Shown piece by piece: positions 1 to 12,439 of a DNA stretch of 64,000 bases (its first letter is position 1; each line of letters begins with the position of its first letter). Source of the DNA: Xiphias gladius. Its lineage: Eukaryota > Chordata > Actinopteri > Istiophoriformes > Xiphiidae. The notes under the pieces are model-generated. The model ran no database searches. It was not told the origin of the DNA and worked only from the letters and a program-made list of their open reading frames with translations. A program made the translations under genes and the position numbers. The stretch lies in assembly GCF_016859285.1 (NCBI RefSeq), contig NC_053417.1, positions 13,588,706 through 13,652,705 of the forward strand. Direction: 5' to 3'.

Positions 1-2094
1 TGTTAAAAAGATTGCTGTTGTAAGCTGGTAAATAGTTCTCCCAAACCACTAGAGTCTTACTCCCTACTTTTAATGAAGCATTTGTTGGTCAAAAAGCGTG
101 CCCCGGACACCCAAGAATATGTAAATTTGAGGTTTTCAGCCTCCTTTCTTGGCATTGATTTGTGAAATCCCTTGTTGTAGTCTGTACTTGGAAAACAAGC
201 CTGCATACTTTTTGGTACTCCATGGCGTTGAGATCCATGGTCAAAGTAATAAGACACAAGTGGACATTTCCATTTGCATTAGGTTTGATAGCAATAAGAT
301 GTTTAGATCCAGTATATCATGCACGTTAAATAATCCTATTGGCACAATATCTCTAAAGTCTCCAGTTGTGCAATCCGATGAATGGAGACGTTTTTGCGTG
401 AAACGCATTACGCGTCAGCGAATAGGGTGTTAAGGTGTGTCTGTTTAAAGACAGAATTTGTTGAAACATTAATGTCTGCAGTTCTAACTGCCTAAAGCAC
501 AAGGTCCTTTGTATGCTAAGAGTTTGTAGTTTAACATTTTTCCTAATTGTGACATAATGATTAATGTGATAATACTGTAATAGTCACTGTAGTCATATAC
601 AAGTCTTATTTATAATCATTCGAGCAGTTTTTGTACTAACAAACTTTTGAACTTCTGTGGCAAATGACAAAGATGTTAAGAAATGAAAGAAATAATTTTA
701 GTTTGATAGTAAATGTCACAAATATTTTTTGCAACCCATTCAGATAACCCAACACATTCGTGTAATTTGGTGACAGAAACCCAGTTCAATGATGTAAATG
801 TTGTATAGCATAATTAACACTAGCCTATTAGTTAATAGACATGGTTGTATAAGCTGCAACACTTTTTTTTTTTTTTTTTTGGTATTTGCATCTGAGATGG
901 AGCAAGTACTCTAAATAACAGGGTTATTGAAAGTCTCTCATCTGTGTCTTTTACAGTAAATTGCTGTCTTCTTTTTAATCATCCTGATACTACTGTCATT
1001 TTGAAGCTAAACTGGGTTGGCCAATGCCTCTCAACAGATCTGTCATGCCAGATCACGTCAAATCTTACAGGATTTTTTTTTTTCTTCTTTTAAACATTTA
1101 TTGCACAATCATTTGTCTGTCTTGTTTTAAATATGTTGCTTTCATACAGTCTTTATTTATTTGTGACTGGTAGGTTCAGAGTGCAGTAAACTGGATGTGG
1201 TTATGCAAGTGCCTGGTGTGAGGATATGATGTGAGGCCGTCCCAATGTGTGGCCAGCGTCTATCTACTGATGATTATTTATATCAACTAAGGTGTAATCA
1301 GTTTCATCCGGTATGTCAGCGACACCCCTTAGCCGTAATTGTTGGCCAAGATGAATCCCGGAGCAGTAAAGAACATGCCTGTTTCATATGGGCTGCCATT
1401 AAACTGCATGTTAACTCTCAGTAATATTTAAATCCACAGAGCTCTGTACAGAAAAAGGCCTACAATAGCCGGGTTGCTCTCTCTTTCCTGTCTTAGTGTG
1501 AGACTAAATTCTGGCTGTGATACTTTGACAAGAGTCAACTCAAATAAAAAAACACAGAACGGATACAGGGTCATTATGCAGCTGCTATACACTGGGAGGG
1601 ACTCGCTGAGTTCTTATTTAATGAGGGTTTCTTGCATTAAGTGAGGGTAACACATTTTTCTTACAGTTTAAAATTGCTGTATAAATTAATGACTCATTGT
1701 GATGGTTCTGTAAATATACAAGGTTACATCTTTGTATCTGATATCTTTCTCTCCTGTATATTTGAGGCAATTTTCTTTGGGTTTGCCAATAAATTCATAT
1801 GTTCCTCTGTTTTTGTTGGTCGATTCTTAGTTCTCACTAAGAGCAATGTAAAAATATGAGACAAGAAAATTGAGCCTTGGGCAAAAAATATCCCATAATT
1901 TTGGAATGCCTTGCTATTGCTGGCTGCCTCAGCCAGTCACTGTTTACAAAGGGATCAGTTACCACAACCCATTCAGTTTCCTCAAATGGCTGCGGCTATT
2001 TTGCCTTGGGGTACAAACGCAGAAGTTTCATCGCTGTCTTATCTCACAAAAGCTGAATTAATTCAGGATTTATTTCACTATTTCCATATTTATG
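1..2094. other. Left flank without recognised exon
   Basis: I find no exon with both splice signals and recognisable protein in this AT-rich stretch, only short open frames. It carries a T run near 862-880 and several plus-strand AATAAA hexamers, the last two at 2095-2111. The simplest reading is the 3' UTR or 3' flank of a plus-strand gene lying to the left, converging tail-to-tail on ngrn. That is inference from position only. Confidence 0.4.
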
Positions 2095-2111
2095 AATAAA
2101 TATACAATAAA
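2095..2111 (+). terminator. Possible poly(A) signals of an upstream gene
   Basis: Two AATAAA hexamers lie 11 bases apart (2095-2100 and 2106-2111) and are followed by an A-rich tract. They would end a plus-strand transcript entering from the left. No such gene is visible, so the call rests on the motif alone. Confidence 0.25.
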
Positions 2112-2220
2112 TGAAAAAAAAACAAATAGGTCAGTAAACAGCTATGATACAAAAGAATATTTTTTTTTAATTTTCCCTGCATAGCTTGTACAGTAATGAT
2201 CTGTTCCAAAAGTCGCAGAG

Positions 2221-2226
2221 TTTATT
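2221..2226 (-). terminator. ngrn: ngrn poly(A) signal
   Basis: TTTATT on the plus strand reads AATAAA on the minus strand, about 70 bases after the ngrn stop codon at 2295-2297. It gives ngrn a very short 3' UTR. No better placed hexamer lies between it and the stop. Confidence 0.6.
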
Positions 2227-2294
2227 ATTATTATGTGTGGTAATGCCAACCCTGAGCATCACACATTGTTAGCTGAGAGTTCAACAGAAAGTCC

Positions 2295-3439
2295 TCAGAT
2301 TCTATACAAAAAGTTGCCCTCTGCATCAAAGAATTCATTCCCAGCTTGCACCACAGGAGCGGGCTTCTCCATTTCCATAAACTCTTCAAGTTGCTCTTCT
2401 GTCAACACCTTTCCGTCCCAGCTCTCCTCCTCTGTGTCCTCCCCTGTTGGATTTGTGTTGGTAGGCCTCTCTTCTTCTGTTGATCTTGTCACTGTGGCTT
2501 CTCTACTAATACCAGCTGTGAACTGGGTGGGCAGAACAGTAACGGGGGCAGGACTCTTAGCCAGGGGTCCTGAGGCTTCTCCTCGAATCATCAGAGTCTG
2601 GTCAGCCACAGGGATTAAAGCACCTTCTCTGCTTCCAGCAGGGAGTGTGGCTGGTGTATAGTTCCCAGGCAGCTTCAGCCTGTCCTGCCCTGCCCCAGCA
2701 CCTGAAGGCAGCACCTTTTGACTCAGTCCAGCCATTACTTTAGCATCCTGCTCATCTTTTCTTTCAGGAGCAGGGACAAACTTGCTCCTGAGGACCCTCA
2801 GGATGACATCAGGGGCGACAGAGAAGCCCTCAGCCAGACGCTCTACTGACCACTCCTCTGGTTGCTCTTGCTTCAGGTACCTGAAAATCGATCAACATTT
2901 AATTTTAAGCCTCAGTTAGGTGAGTGGTACTTCTTGGTTCAGCGGCTGGACTGACACAACGGAGCTCCTCACCTGATCTGCTCTATAGCATCCCAGGTTA
3001 GCTTCCTCCGTGGAGCTCCTGTTAGAGTCATCTGCCTCCTCAGTATATGGTATTTCACAGTCCTCTGCCTCTTCCTCCCTTCACTGAAAAACATGGGAGG
3101 CCTGGTTTAAAGTGTCACATACTGTACAGACAGCATATAGGAAGAATTGAACACATTAAGTTACTTTTAAACGTTGGGATAATGCGTGATAACTCCTGCT
3201 GACTCTTACTCAACCAAGGCCTGGAGCTTGTCTTCCACATCCTCCAGTCCTAATTCCTCATCAGACGTCTCGTCGTTGTATCTTGGAGCTCTGCTCGATG
3301 CTCTGTCTCTGTTCCCATGGCCCTGTCCCTTCCGTGCCCCGCTGGCGCCACTGCTTGCCAATCGACAGCTGTTCGCGGGAGTCACTGACAGAGCACCGAG
3401 CCTGGAGAGGAGGGAGAGGACCTGGAGAGGTCGGGCCAT
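2295..3439 (-). CDS. ngrn: Neugrin (mitoribosome assembly factor), 3 exons
   Basis: Exons are 3210-3439, 2973-3083 and 2295-2880 on the minus strand, with GT-AG introns and matching phases, giving about 308 residues (human neugrin is about 291). The start is the first true ATG of the frame and opens MARPLQVLSLLSRLG, a hydrophobic and arginine-bearing sequence that fits a mitochondrial presequence. Residues about 77-146 hold the conserved core (RRQMTLTGAPRRKLTWDAIE, then WSVERLAEGF and RVLRSKF), a helix-turn-helix-like segment. The C-terminus ends EFFDAEGNFLYRI, the neugrin signature. The linker between core and tail is low-complexity and poorly conserved. The family acts in the mitochondrial matrix, where neugrin binds 16S rRNA and is needed for mitoribosome assembly and intramitochondrial translation. 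It is head-to-head with nfya about 1 kb away. Confidence 0.93.
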
Positions 3440-4218
3440 GCTCACAGACAGTGTGTCCTGCTTTTCGGAGCCAGTCTCATGAGCTTGTTCTCCCAAAGAG
3501 GTGGCTCGCGCAGTCGGTTGAGTGACAGGGTAATATCAGTAGCCAAACTGTCCACTAGTGGACCCTGGTTCGGATAGAGTAGTATCCTATTCTCGTAATG
3601 CTCACTGCAACGACTTCATTTACTCGCCGTCATTTTTACAACAGAAGAGGGACCTTCGCCGCAACTACCGTTACCCCCACGGCCGTGGCGCAGACCCGTG
3701 AAACTCGTGGATTTACTTCCGCAAACACGAGCCTCGCAGCATGAAGAACGTGCGGCACTGCCATCTACCGGAATGGGGAGTCGCTCTTCTTTCGTACTAA
3801 AAGCTGTTTAATCATTGCTCTACGGGGAATTTGAGTGGTCTGTATCCTTTTCATTTCATATTCGATTTTTTTTTTTGCAAAAATCTCCGTACTGAATTAA
3901 GTTTCCAAATTCATCCATCAGACGGATTAATTATTAAGTCGACCAGAACTGAACAAAGGTCCCTTGTGGAATAATACATGTCATCCAACACGTTTCAATA
4001 GCTTTTTGCTATTTTTTTCTCCCAATAATGAAAAGAATAGATCTTTTGATGAAATAATATATCCCAAGGGAACTGTCTAAAATTGTACTGTATATACATA
4101 ACTGCCCTTCCTGCTTGTTGTAAAAATTGAGCTATTTTGATTTAATTAAGGGCCCGGGCTATAAGTTGTACATTGCACGTCATTTAATAAAGTTTTTTTT
4201 TAAACAAAAAACAAGGAA

Positions 4219-4225
4219 AATAAAT

Positions 4226-4256
<31 letters not shown>

Positions 4257-4264
4257 CAAACAAA
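4219..4264. repeat. A-rich AAAT/AAAG/AAAC microsatellite
   Basis: This is an imperfect tetranucleotide run (units AAAT, AAAG, AAAC) just upstream of the nfya promoter. It generates spurious open frames on both strands. Between it and ngrn (3440-4218) I see only AT-rich sequence and presumably the ngrn promoter, with no recognisable element. Confidence 0.8.
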
Positions 4265-4403
4265 GTGGTTAGACTGCGACATCTGCCGGGCGGCACGGAC
4301 TCTGCACCCCGCTCGGTTCCTGTGTTCTTGTGGCACGCAGCTGCGCACCTCCTCCCGGGGCGCCGTTGTTTCATTTGCGCCATTTTGTCCGCTCACTTTG
4401 TTG

Positions 4404-4463
4404 ATTGGGCTTTAGCGAGCTGTACTGGAGCCAATCAGAGGGAAACCGGACAGCGAAGACACG
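4404..4463 (+). promoter_or_regulatory. nfya: nfya promoter and non-coding first exon, CCAAT-rich
   Basis: An inverted CCAAT box (ATTGG, 4404-4408) and a direct one (CCAAT, 4431-4435) lie just before a clean donor, ACG|GTAAGG, at 4463/4464. I take that donor as the end of non-coding exon 1. Two more ATTGG motifs follow at 4487-4491 and 4507-4511. GCCATTTTG near 4378 resembles a YY1 site. No TATA box is evident, as is usual for a housekeeping promoter. The transcription start is not fixed by sequence; exon 1 is inferred from the donor and from the acceptor at 5240. Confidence 0.55.
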
Positions 4464-5267
4464 GTAAGGGAGACCCGATTGAAGGCATTGGTAGTTGTCA
4501 GCACGGATTGGTTTGTCATGGACCAACCAAATTACTAACCCTGCTAAATACAAAAAAAAAAAAAAAACAGAAAACTCTTATGGCAGTTTGATTTCGGTCG
4601 CTGTGTCCGAGGCTGTTTAGGCTGCAAATAACTTCATGTTCCCGGTGTTGGCTCCGGTGAGGAAACATGATCTGCGGTGCTCCGCAAGCCTCAGCTAACG
4701 TTAGCTAGTTAGCTGAAATATAAATTCTCAAACAAAGGGATGGTTGATAACGAGGGCGTCCACCCACCAGTAAAGCAAAATAGAATGAACTATAATAAAC
4801 TACAACACATCTGAAGACTGATGTTAGCAGTTTACATGTTAATTCGCCTCTGTTCTGGGCTTTCTAGCCGTTACCACGCTTTTTAGCTTGCTAACTGACG
4901 CTAGCCATGTTAGCTTTCATATGAATATATCCTGTTAATAAAACAACATCCAGCAGCTGACCTTGATGTATCACCAAGACTGAGGTTCATATTTCGCCTC
5001 TAAATTTCACACACAACAGGTGACATACTTTGACACAGGGTAGCGTTATGAGTTGAATTTAAGAGACCGCCAATGTGGCGTTATTTAAATAATGTCAAAT
5101 GTTAACAAACAATGAGTTGACAAAACGTGACGTTACACAAGGGATGGTCAATAATTTTGTGCGCTACATATAAAATACAGTGATAAAAGTTATACATCTA
5201 ATGTAAGCTAATACTGTATGTTTCTTTCTTTTGTCTCAAGAGAGGAGGATTGTGACAGTAATAAGCT

Positions 5268-8200
5268 ATGGAGCAGTACACCACTGCCACCACTACTACT
5301 GGGGAGCAGATAGTTGTGCAGACTGCCAATGGACAGATCCAGCAGCAGGTGAGCTCAGTTCTTTGGTTAGGATAAAGAACAGTTTTCCCGACCATCAACA
5401 ATTAAACCTTTTGCCGTAGGGTCCCAGGTCACAGGTACAAGAATCAAAGCGCTCCAGCGGATTCCAGATCCAGTCAATTTTCCCTATAATCACTTGTCTG
5501 AGATTGTATTGTCCTGCCTTGTCTGCAGACACAGGGCACAGTGACGGCTGTGCAGCTGCAAACAGAAGCGCCAGTGGTGACGGCCTCAGGCCAGCAGGTG
5601 CAGACACTCCAGGTAGTGGTGTCACCGCCGCCCTGTGTCAGTGTCATGACAGTGTTACAGCCTACCAGTTTGCATGCTACAACCAGGGCTGTTTTTCATG
5701 ACCCATCTCTGTGCTGTTTGGTCCACCCACCTCCCCAAGCATGTCTTACAGCTGCCTAAACTGCATGTTCCTCAGCACAGTGTGTTGTGTGTCAGCCTCT
5801 GGTTTTTGCTTGTGTTTTAATGGCTAGATAAATGACAAAAGACTTCTGTTTGTCTGAATTGTGTTTGTCTCTTGCTTGTAAAAGCAAGTTTTACAAGTCA
5901 GATGTTCTTCCTGATGAGTATGAAAGCCATTTGAAATATTAGTCACATGGATGTGCGTTTTGCAGTTAGCAGAACTACCTTCAGGGGTTCAGCGTTGTAC
6001 TACATGGATCCATAGTCATTATTGGCTGTCATTACTCATCATCTAGCTATATTTTTCTTGTTACAAAATGGCAGGGGGTTCCTTCCCTCTGGCATTTCTC
6101 TATGGCACAACTGCTGCGACGGGCTTTCAGTTGTCCATTGTGGTCACTCACTTTTTAGTGTATGTTAGTTTGACCATCAGTACTTGTCAAGTTGTATGCG
6201 TGAATGCAAACTAATTTGACGGCAGCATCGTATGCAATCATGTGCTTTTAAGCAAATCAGGCAGAAATGAACTTCATGTAACCTCTTGATTCAGCAGCAG
6301 TATTCCAGTAAATACAAAACCAATGAAGAAAGAGGTTTTGTATTTTGCCATTGTAGCCTATCTTCATGACAAAAATAGCTGAGAATATACTGTACATAGG
6401 CTGAACTTTGGGTCCTCTATGGAGCCGGATGGTTTCATGTTAGTGTGTTAGTACAGCAAATCATAAAATACTTTTCTCCATGATGTGGTATCTTGGATGT
6501 TCCTGATTTGACATCACTTGCTTACAGTCCTGTACGGCACACATGGGTGATACTGAGGTAACAAACACTGTCAGTGCTGCTATAACAGCCTTCTGTATCT
6601 CCCTGCAGGTCCAGGGCCAGCCTCTGATGGTCCAGGTGAGCGGTGGGCAGCTCATCACATCATCGGGGCAACCCATCATGGTGCAGGCCATGTCAGGGGG
6701 TCAGGGGCAAACCATAATGCAGGTCCCGGTATCTGGAGCTCAGGGACTACAGCAGGTAAGGGATAAGGCTTGGTTACCAGAATAGGATCTGTATTCAAGA
6801 TTTACCACATTATCCTGTACAGGGACATTGTGTTATATGAAGGATGGGTGCAGCATTTTCAGACTACAATACCGCACCAATCCAACACCAATCTTTGGGT
6901 GTTACTGTGTCTGTGTGTAGATCCAGCTGGTGCAGCCTGGTCAGATCCAGTTGCAGGGCGGGCAGACTCTTCAGCTCCAGGGCCAGCAGGGTCAGCCCCA
7001 GCAGATCATTATCCAGCAGCCCCAGACAGCCATCACTGCTGGACAAAACCAGGTATTCAATTCTGACCAGTTGAGTGTCCATTTAATAAAAGGATTATTA
7101 ATATGGTTACGGAATGTCTTCTCTCCTTACTTGCGGCTCCACAGGGACAGCAAATCAGCGTGCAGGGCCAGCAGGTGGCACAGACAGCTGACGGGCAGAC
7201 AATCGTCTACCAGCCTGTCAATGCAGATGGTACGGTCCTGCAGCAGGGTAAACTCTGTTTTCTTCTACCTTTTGTGTTTGCCTTAAGCATTATAAACAGG
7301 TGCACTGTTGAGTCGTCATCTTGAGTAAGAACTGTGATGATAATTTCTTTGCAGGGATGATCACAATTCCAGCTGCCAGCTTGGCCGGCGCCCAGATTGT
7401 ACAGGCAGGAGGTGCCAACACCAACACAACTAACAGCGGCCAAGGCACTGTGACCGTCACCCTGCCTGTCTCCGGGAACATGGTCAATGCAGGTGGAATG
7501 GTCATGGTAAGACCCTGTGCAGAGGTACCCAGCATCTTATTACCTTTTTTTAAAAAAAAAAAAAAAAAATCTAGACTCTCAAGAGGGTGTGCGGTGTGGT
7601 GGAGGTCACATAAGTTTTAACTGTCTTTTTAAATGTAGTAACTATTATCAGTTTATATTTTTTTTTGCTAATTATATTAGTCATTTTTTTTAAACAATAT
7701 ACATCTGTAGAAGTTTAGTGCAATGGATTTATTATCTTTTAGTGGAAACATATTGCAATAATGTGAGAAACTAAAGATTTGGTGATACATTATGTTGTCT
7801 TTACTGGTAAACAGTATTGAAAAGCTGACAAAATGAACCATGAAACTTTTTAAGCAACATTATTTGAACATGTTAGTTAAATGCAGTGAATAATACCATG
7901 TTTCTAAAGCCCCTAACACTGGTTGACCACCCACACGTATTTTCACTTATTTGGCCTGATTAGACTTCTGCTTAGTAGTGGCCTATACAGACTGTGCTTG
8001 ATTGACATCTACCTCACCTCCTTTCAATTTAATGAACCTATTAGGGGGAGACAGCTTGCCCCTTTATGATTCTTATTAGTTCATTTGGTGACCTTATGCT
8101 ATTCTCAGTATAACGACACCCAGTGTCGACCAGTAGAGAAGACTATTTAGCCAGAATGACTGAAAACACCTAGCGGGCACAGGGCCTCTAACAAGAACCT

Positions 8201-9501
8201 TTAAATGTGAAAGTTATACTGTGATATGGTACCGTATATCAATATTGAATAAAGGTCTAATGATTGATGTGATATTTATTTAACCATTTGCACAGGAACT
8301 GCTTGTTTTTGTCAGTATATTCAGAGGCTCTAAGTACTGTGTGCATGTTTGTGTCTCGCCCTCTATCAGATGGTGCCAGGAGGTGGCGGCGTTCCCACAA
8401 TGCAGCGTATCCCCCTGCCAGGGGCTGAGATGCTCGAGGAGGAGCCTCTCTATGTCAATGCCAAACAATACCATCGTATCCTGAAGCGACGACAGGCCCG
8501 GGCAAAGCTGGAGGCTGAGGGCAAGATTCCCAAAGAAAGGAGGGTATGGCATATTGGTCATCATCCTACACCATGCAAACACGGGCACATTGAAGCTGTC
8601 CTTCTTCCATTTTTACCCCTTGTTCCTCTTTTCACCAGCTACTCATTTATTTTGTCTGGCTACCATTTCATGATGACCCTCTTCTGTACATCATCTTGTT
8701 GGGTGGCAATAGCTGCCCAAGATTTCATGTAGGGGTTTGGATCAAACAATGAGCTGAAAGCTGCACAAAGGTGCAGACTGGGATGTTAATTGTCAATGGG
8801 ATTGATTGCACAACCCTGATGCATTACAGGGAGCCATTTATTTTAATGTTAATATTGAAGAAGTGCCTGGTATTACTTTGAAAGTATCTTTAAAAATATC
8901 TGCATGGCTAGATACCTCAAGAGGCAAGTAAGAAAATGTGTTTTTGGGGGTGGGTGAAGTGACCTTGCAACAACTGCCGGTACAGAGGTAGCACAATGTA
9001 TTCATAATGTTAAGATGGCCATGATCCTATACACCCACTTTCTCTCTGACAGAAATACCTGCATGAGTCTCGCCACCGCCACGCTATGCAGCGTAAGCGA
9101 GGAGATGGAGGCCGTTTCTTTTCCCCTAAAGACAAGGAGGAAATGGCTTTGGCCCTGTCACAGGTGTGACAAGAAGCTGTGTGTAGAATATCATCACCTG
9201 CATATCATCACTCAGTAATAAAAAAATACACTGACTCAAGCCTGTAAACGAGTTATAAATTGTGAACTAAGCACTGTAAACTGCCTGATTTACTTTGACT
9301 AACTTTTTTTTTTTCAATTAGTAATTTGTGTGGAATTAGTTTTCACTTTGTTGGAAAAGACAATATCTCATTTAAGAATCAAACTGCTCATATTTTATTA
9401 TGATGGCCTCACTGATCCTTTCTCCTCTCGCATATCAGCAGCAGGACGTGGCCCAGGCAGCAGCAGATGAGACGGTGGCTCAGATGATCCGAGTCTCGTA
9501 G
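5268..9501 (+). CDS. nfya: NF-Y subunit alpha (CCAAT-binding factor), 9 coding exons
   Basis: Coding exons: 5268-5348, 5529-5612, 6609-6755, 6921-7052, 7145-7247, 7355-7506, 8370-8543, 9053-9163 and 9439-9501, giving about 348 residues (human about 347). The mRNA exon bearing the start opens at 5241. The N-terminal two thirds is a Gln/Val/Gly-rich activation domain. Residues about 256-285 (EEPLYVNAKQYHRILKRRQ and following) are the helix that binds the NFYB/NFYC histone-fold dimer. Residues about 291-313 (RKYLHESRHRHAM...GGRF) are the DNA-contacting segment. The protein ends MIRVS. NF-Y is a nuclear trimer that binds CCAAT boxes, inserting NFYA into the minor groove. The exon 6-7 join reads LQQGMITIP, lacking the short VTVPVS insert of the long human isoform. 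The donor of exon 5529-5612 could instead be 5615. Confidence 0.96.
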
Positions 9502-10482
9502 CACTGTCGCCAATATCATCACTTCTGTCTGTGAAGTCTACCCTGCCTGAAACTCTTCTCCCCAGCTAAACCATCTGCCACACCTTCCCTCATTTTTTCT
9601 CCCTCCTGCCCCACCGTCGCACACCAAACGAAAGCTCCTCCACTGGGTTTTTTCTGTTGTCGCTCTGCTTCTTCACTGGTCTTCCAGGGAGCTGGCCATG
9701 TGGCTGCTGAGCCTGTGAACTGGTCTTCTTCTGTGAAATGGAGGATGCTTCCATGCTCAGCTTTACTGGTCAAGCACTTAGGACCAGCTTTTTATTTTCC
9801 TAATGATTTATTTGGACAGTGATGAACATGAAGTCATGGGCAACCAGGATCAGTGACACAGAGGAAATGACAGCTGTGAAGCCATACTCTGTCAGACCCT
9901 GGTCTGTTTAAAAATATGAGAATTTGTCACTAGTGGATACTTGTTGCTTTAAATATTTTTTTGTAAATGGTACAGATTTTTTTTTTTTTTTTTTTTTTCA
10001 AAAAGACACTGGTTAAGCCTTGATGCTACATTAGTGTCCTTTATCTTTTATGTGATGATTTCATATTTTTTCCCCAACCCATGTATTGTGGGGGATGGAC
10101 TCAGCATTTTAAGTACAACATGCGTCCACTGAGCAAAAACTGAAACGTGATACTAATGTGAAAATGTTGTACAGAAATTCTTTTCTTCCCCAGTGTGTGT
10201 TGGATGTACTTACTAATAGACCCAATTCTGTGGATACATTTTATACAATTTGTAGTTAGACTTGGTGTTTGTAGGAAAACAAATTGCTCAGTGTTGCATC
10301 ACATTTCACATTCTATCCATATACTTACTTTATTGGTCAGTCCACCTAAGTGTTTGGTTTGTTTCATTGTAGATAGATTTTTTTTTTTTTTTTTTTTTTT
10401 TTATCCATCAGATGCAGTCCTGCAAAGTTATTTTTTTTATAATGAAAAAAGGTTGGACATTGAATTCATGAAACTTATGTCA

Positions 10483-10488
10483 ATTAAA
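10483..10488 (+). terminator. nfya: Possible nfya poly(A) signal (ATTAAA)
   Basis: ATTAAA followed by TTTTATT and GT-containing sequence lies about 980 bases after the nfya stop. The intervening 3' UTR (9502-10480) contains two T runs, near 9969-9998 and 10378-10402, and no AATAAA. Choice of this site is tentative. Confidence 0.4.
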
Positions 10489-10734
10489 TTTTATTAAGTG
10501 ACTCAACGTTATTTGTAGTAATTATTTAGGAATTAAAGGAGTCTTCGCCATTGGCATGCTGTCAGAAATTCGTGAGAGCCGTTTCAACCATATCATTACA
10601 AAGTATTTACTCTTCGGTGTCATAAGTAAAAATGTCAGTCATTCCAGCAGAGGGCACATATATCTCTATCTTTTGAATAAGATGGTTAAAATTATGAATA
10701 CAGAGTGTTTGAAGCCTTAAAGCAACCATATCAA

Positions 10735-10800
10735 GGCTGCAACTAATGATTATTTGGATTCTATTATTTCCATTATGGACTAATTGTTCCAGCTCTACTA
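10735..10800. repeat. Relic of an AT-rich dispersed fish repeat
   Basis: The segment reads GCAACTAATGATTATTTGG followed by a divergent inverted partner. This resembles the opening of a very common teleost repeat whose hallmark is GCAACGATTAATCGATTA. Similar stretches occur at 48260-48510 and 58885-59100. Family identity is from memory and degenerate. Confidence 0.35.
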
Positions 10801-10974
10801 CACATATCACCCACTGTGCTAGCTTGTCCGTCTCATTGAGTATAATTGAAATAATACACGTATTAGAATACACTGGTTTTGGTTAAAGTTGAAAGTAGAT
10901 CTTGCCGATAATCTTATCTTTTACTCACTGGATCATATTATGTTCAAGGGGGGAAATGCATTAATTTTCAACTA

Positions 10975-11670
10975 TGCAGACATAGTAATACCCCAATCTA
11001 AAACTTCTCCATTACAAGTAAAATTCCTGCATTCCACATTTTAGTACAGACATGTTATTATAAAAATTTACTTTGACCATTAAAAGTAAAATTACTCATA
11101 CAGAATGGACCCTTTCATCGCGTCATACACTTAATGAGAACTTTATTAAGAACACTTGTGCGCTTGCTTATACATGCAATTATCCAACCAGCACATAATG
11201 CAGATACAGATCAGGAGCTTAAGTTAATGTTCACATCAAACACCAGAATGGGGAAAATGTGATCTCAGTGACTTTGACTGTGGCATGACTGTTGGTGCCA
11301 GACAGGCTGGATTTGAGTGTTTCTGATCTCCTGGGATTTTGGGCACAACAGTTTCCAGAGTTTTTACTCAGAATGGTATGAAAAATGAAAAACATTCAGT
11401 GAGCAGCATTTCTTTGGACGGAAATGCATTGTTGATGAGAGAGGTCAGAGGAGAATGACCAGACTGGTTGGAGCTGACAGAAAGGCTCGAGTAACTAAGA
11501 TAACCACTCTTTATAAAGTGGTCATACTGAATCTTAATCTACAGAGAAACAACAGCTGTGAGGTAAATATAGTGGTGAAAAAATGACAAAAGTACAATGG
11601 TACAACCTCTGAAACTCAAAGTAGTGCTTACTTCAAAAAGAAGTACTGTACAGCATACTTCAGGTAGCCT
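10975..11670. repeat. Older dispersed repeat split by a Tc1-like insertion
   Basis: Left part (10975-11127) carries AAAAGTAAAATTACTCATAC then CAGAATGGACCC. Right part (about 11565-11670) carries ATAGTGGTGAAAAAATGAC then CTCTGAAACTCAAAGTAGTG. Both resemble consecutive parts of a common non-coding teleost repeat full of AAGTACT-like motifs. The Tc1-like relic at 11137-11530 lies between the halves, which fits a nested insertion. Family recognition is from memory. Confidence 0.45.
11137..11530 (+). mobile_element. Tc1/mariner-like transposon relic, transposase N-terminal part
   Basis: The plus strand carries a degenerate copy of the start of a fish Tc1-type transposase gene. Recognisable landmarks are CAGAATGGGGAAAATG (start region), GTGGCATGACTGTTGGTGCC, GGTCAGAGGAGAATGACCAG and GCTGACAGAAAGGC. 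This part would encode the helix-turn-helix DNA-binding domains. Stops and frameshifts interrupt it, the catalytic half is missing, and no intact terminal repeats are seen, so it is a dead fragment. Confidence 0.7.
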
Positions 11671-12430
11671 TAATAGATACATTCCACAACCGGTCGTGAT
11701 TCTTGTATCCCGATTAAGGATTCAGAGAAAACTGCAATGAAAACTAGTTACAATTGACTGTGTAAGTGTATGTTTTACCATTTGAAGATTTTTGCATAAC
11801 AGTGCAAAAGTGCATTGCATTCACGAAATTAAAAAAAAAATTGAGACCTTAACTCTTAATTATGACTTAATATCCCATAATTACTAAAATATGAACATTA
11901 CAATAGACTGATGGGACGGGAATTGGAACGCTTCAAAACTTGCCTGAGAATCATCAGATTTTTAAGATTTCCTCAGTATCAAAGTAATTCACTGATAACT
12001 GTCAATGTCTCCAATGGTACATTGCAAAAGGGAGCAGTCAGTAGCGACTTCGGCTTACTTAATTTTCCAAAATGTAAACAAATATAGGCTACGAAAAAAA
12101 AATCCATGGCAACATTATACTTAGTTGTAAAAGTTTACATCTGTTCACACAAGTGAAGACTTTTAACGTTTAATGTAACATTTTTCAAAACACTTTGTTG
12201 GGAAAAAAAAAACAATTATATTGATATTTGAGCTCAATTAATGATGATGACTGATAAACTTTTCTCATAATTACGAGATCAGGATCCCTGTTTATGTCGT
12301 AATTACGAAGTAAGCCAAAAAATCAAGGTCTCCGATTTTTTCTTTTTCTTTTGTGAATGCAGTGCGCTTCTTAACGAGACAGTTAACTTAATTTCTTCGA
12401 GACTTGGGACAAAATGAAGTCTTCGCCCTC
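11671..12430. other. AT-rich intergenic DNA, no recognised feature
   Basis: Between the repeat zone and the ahcyl1 promoter I see AT-rich sequence with short A runs and no plausible exon, RNA gene or repeat that I can name. Base composition turns GC-rich at about 12.43 kb, marking the ahcyl1 promoter. Confidence 0.5.
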
Positions 12431-12439
12431 AATGGGACC

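Noticed and set aside
2233-2661. 142-codon plus-strand frame opposite ngrn exon 3
   Set aside because: It is the antisense shadow of the ngrn C-terminal exon, which has the correct splice signals and the NFLYRI ending.
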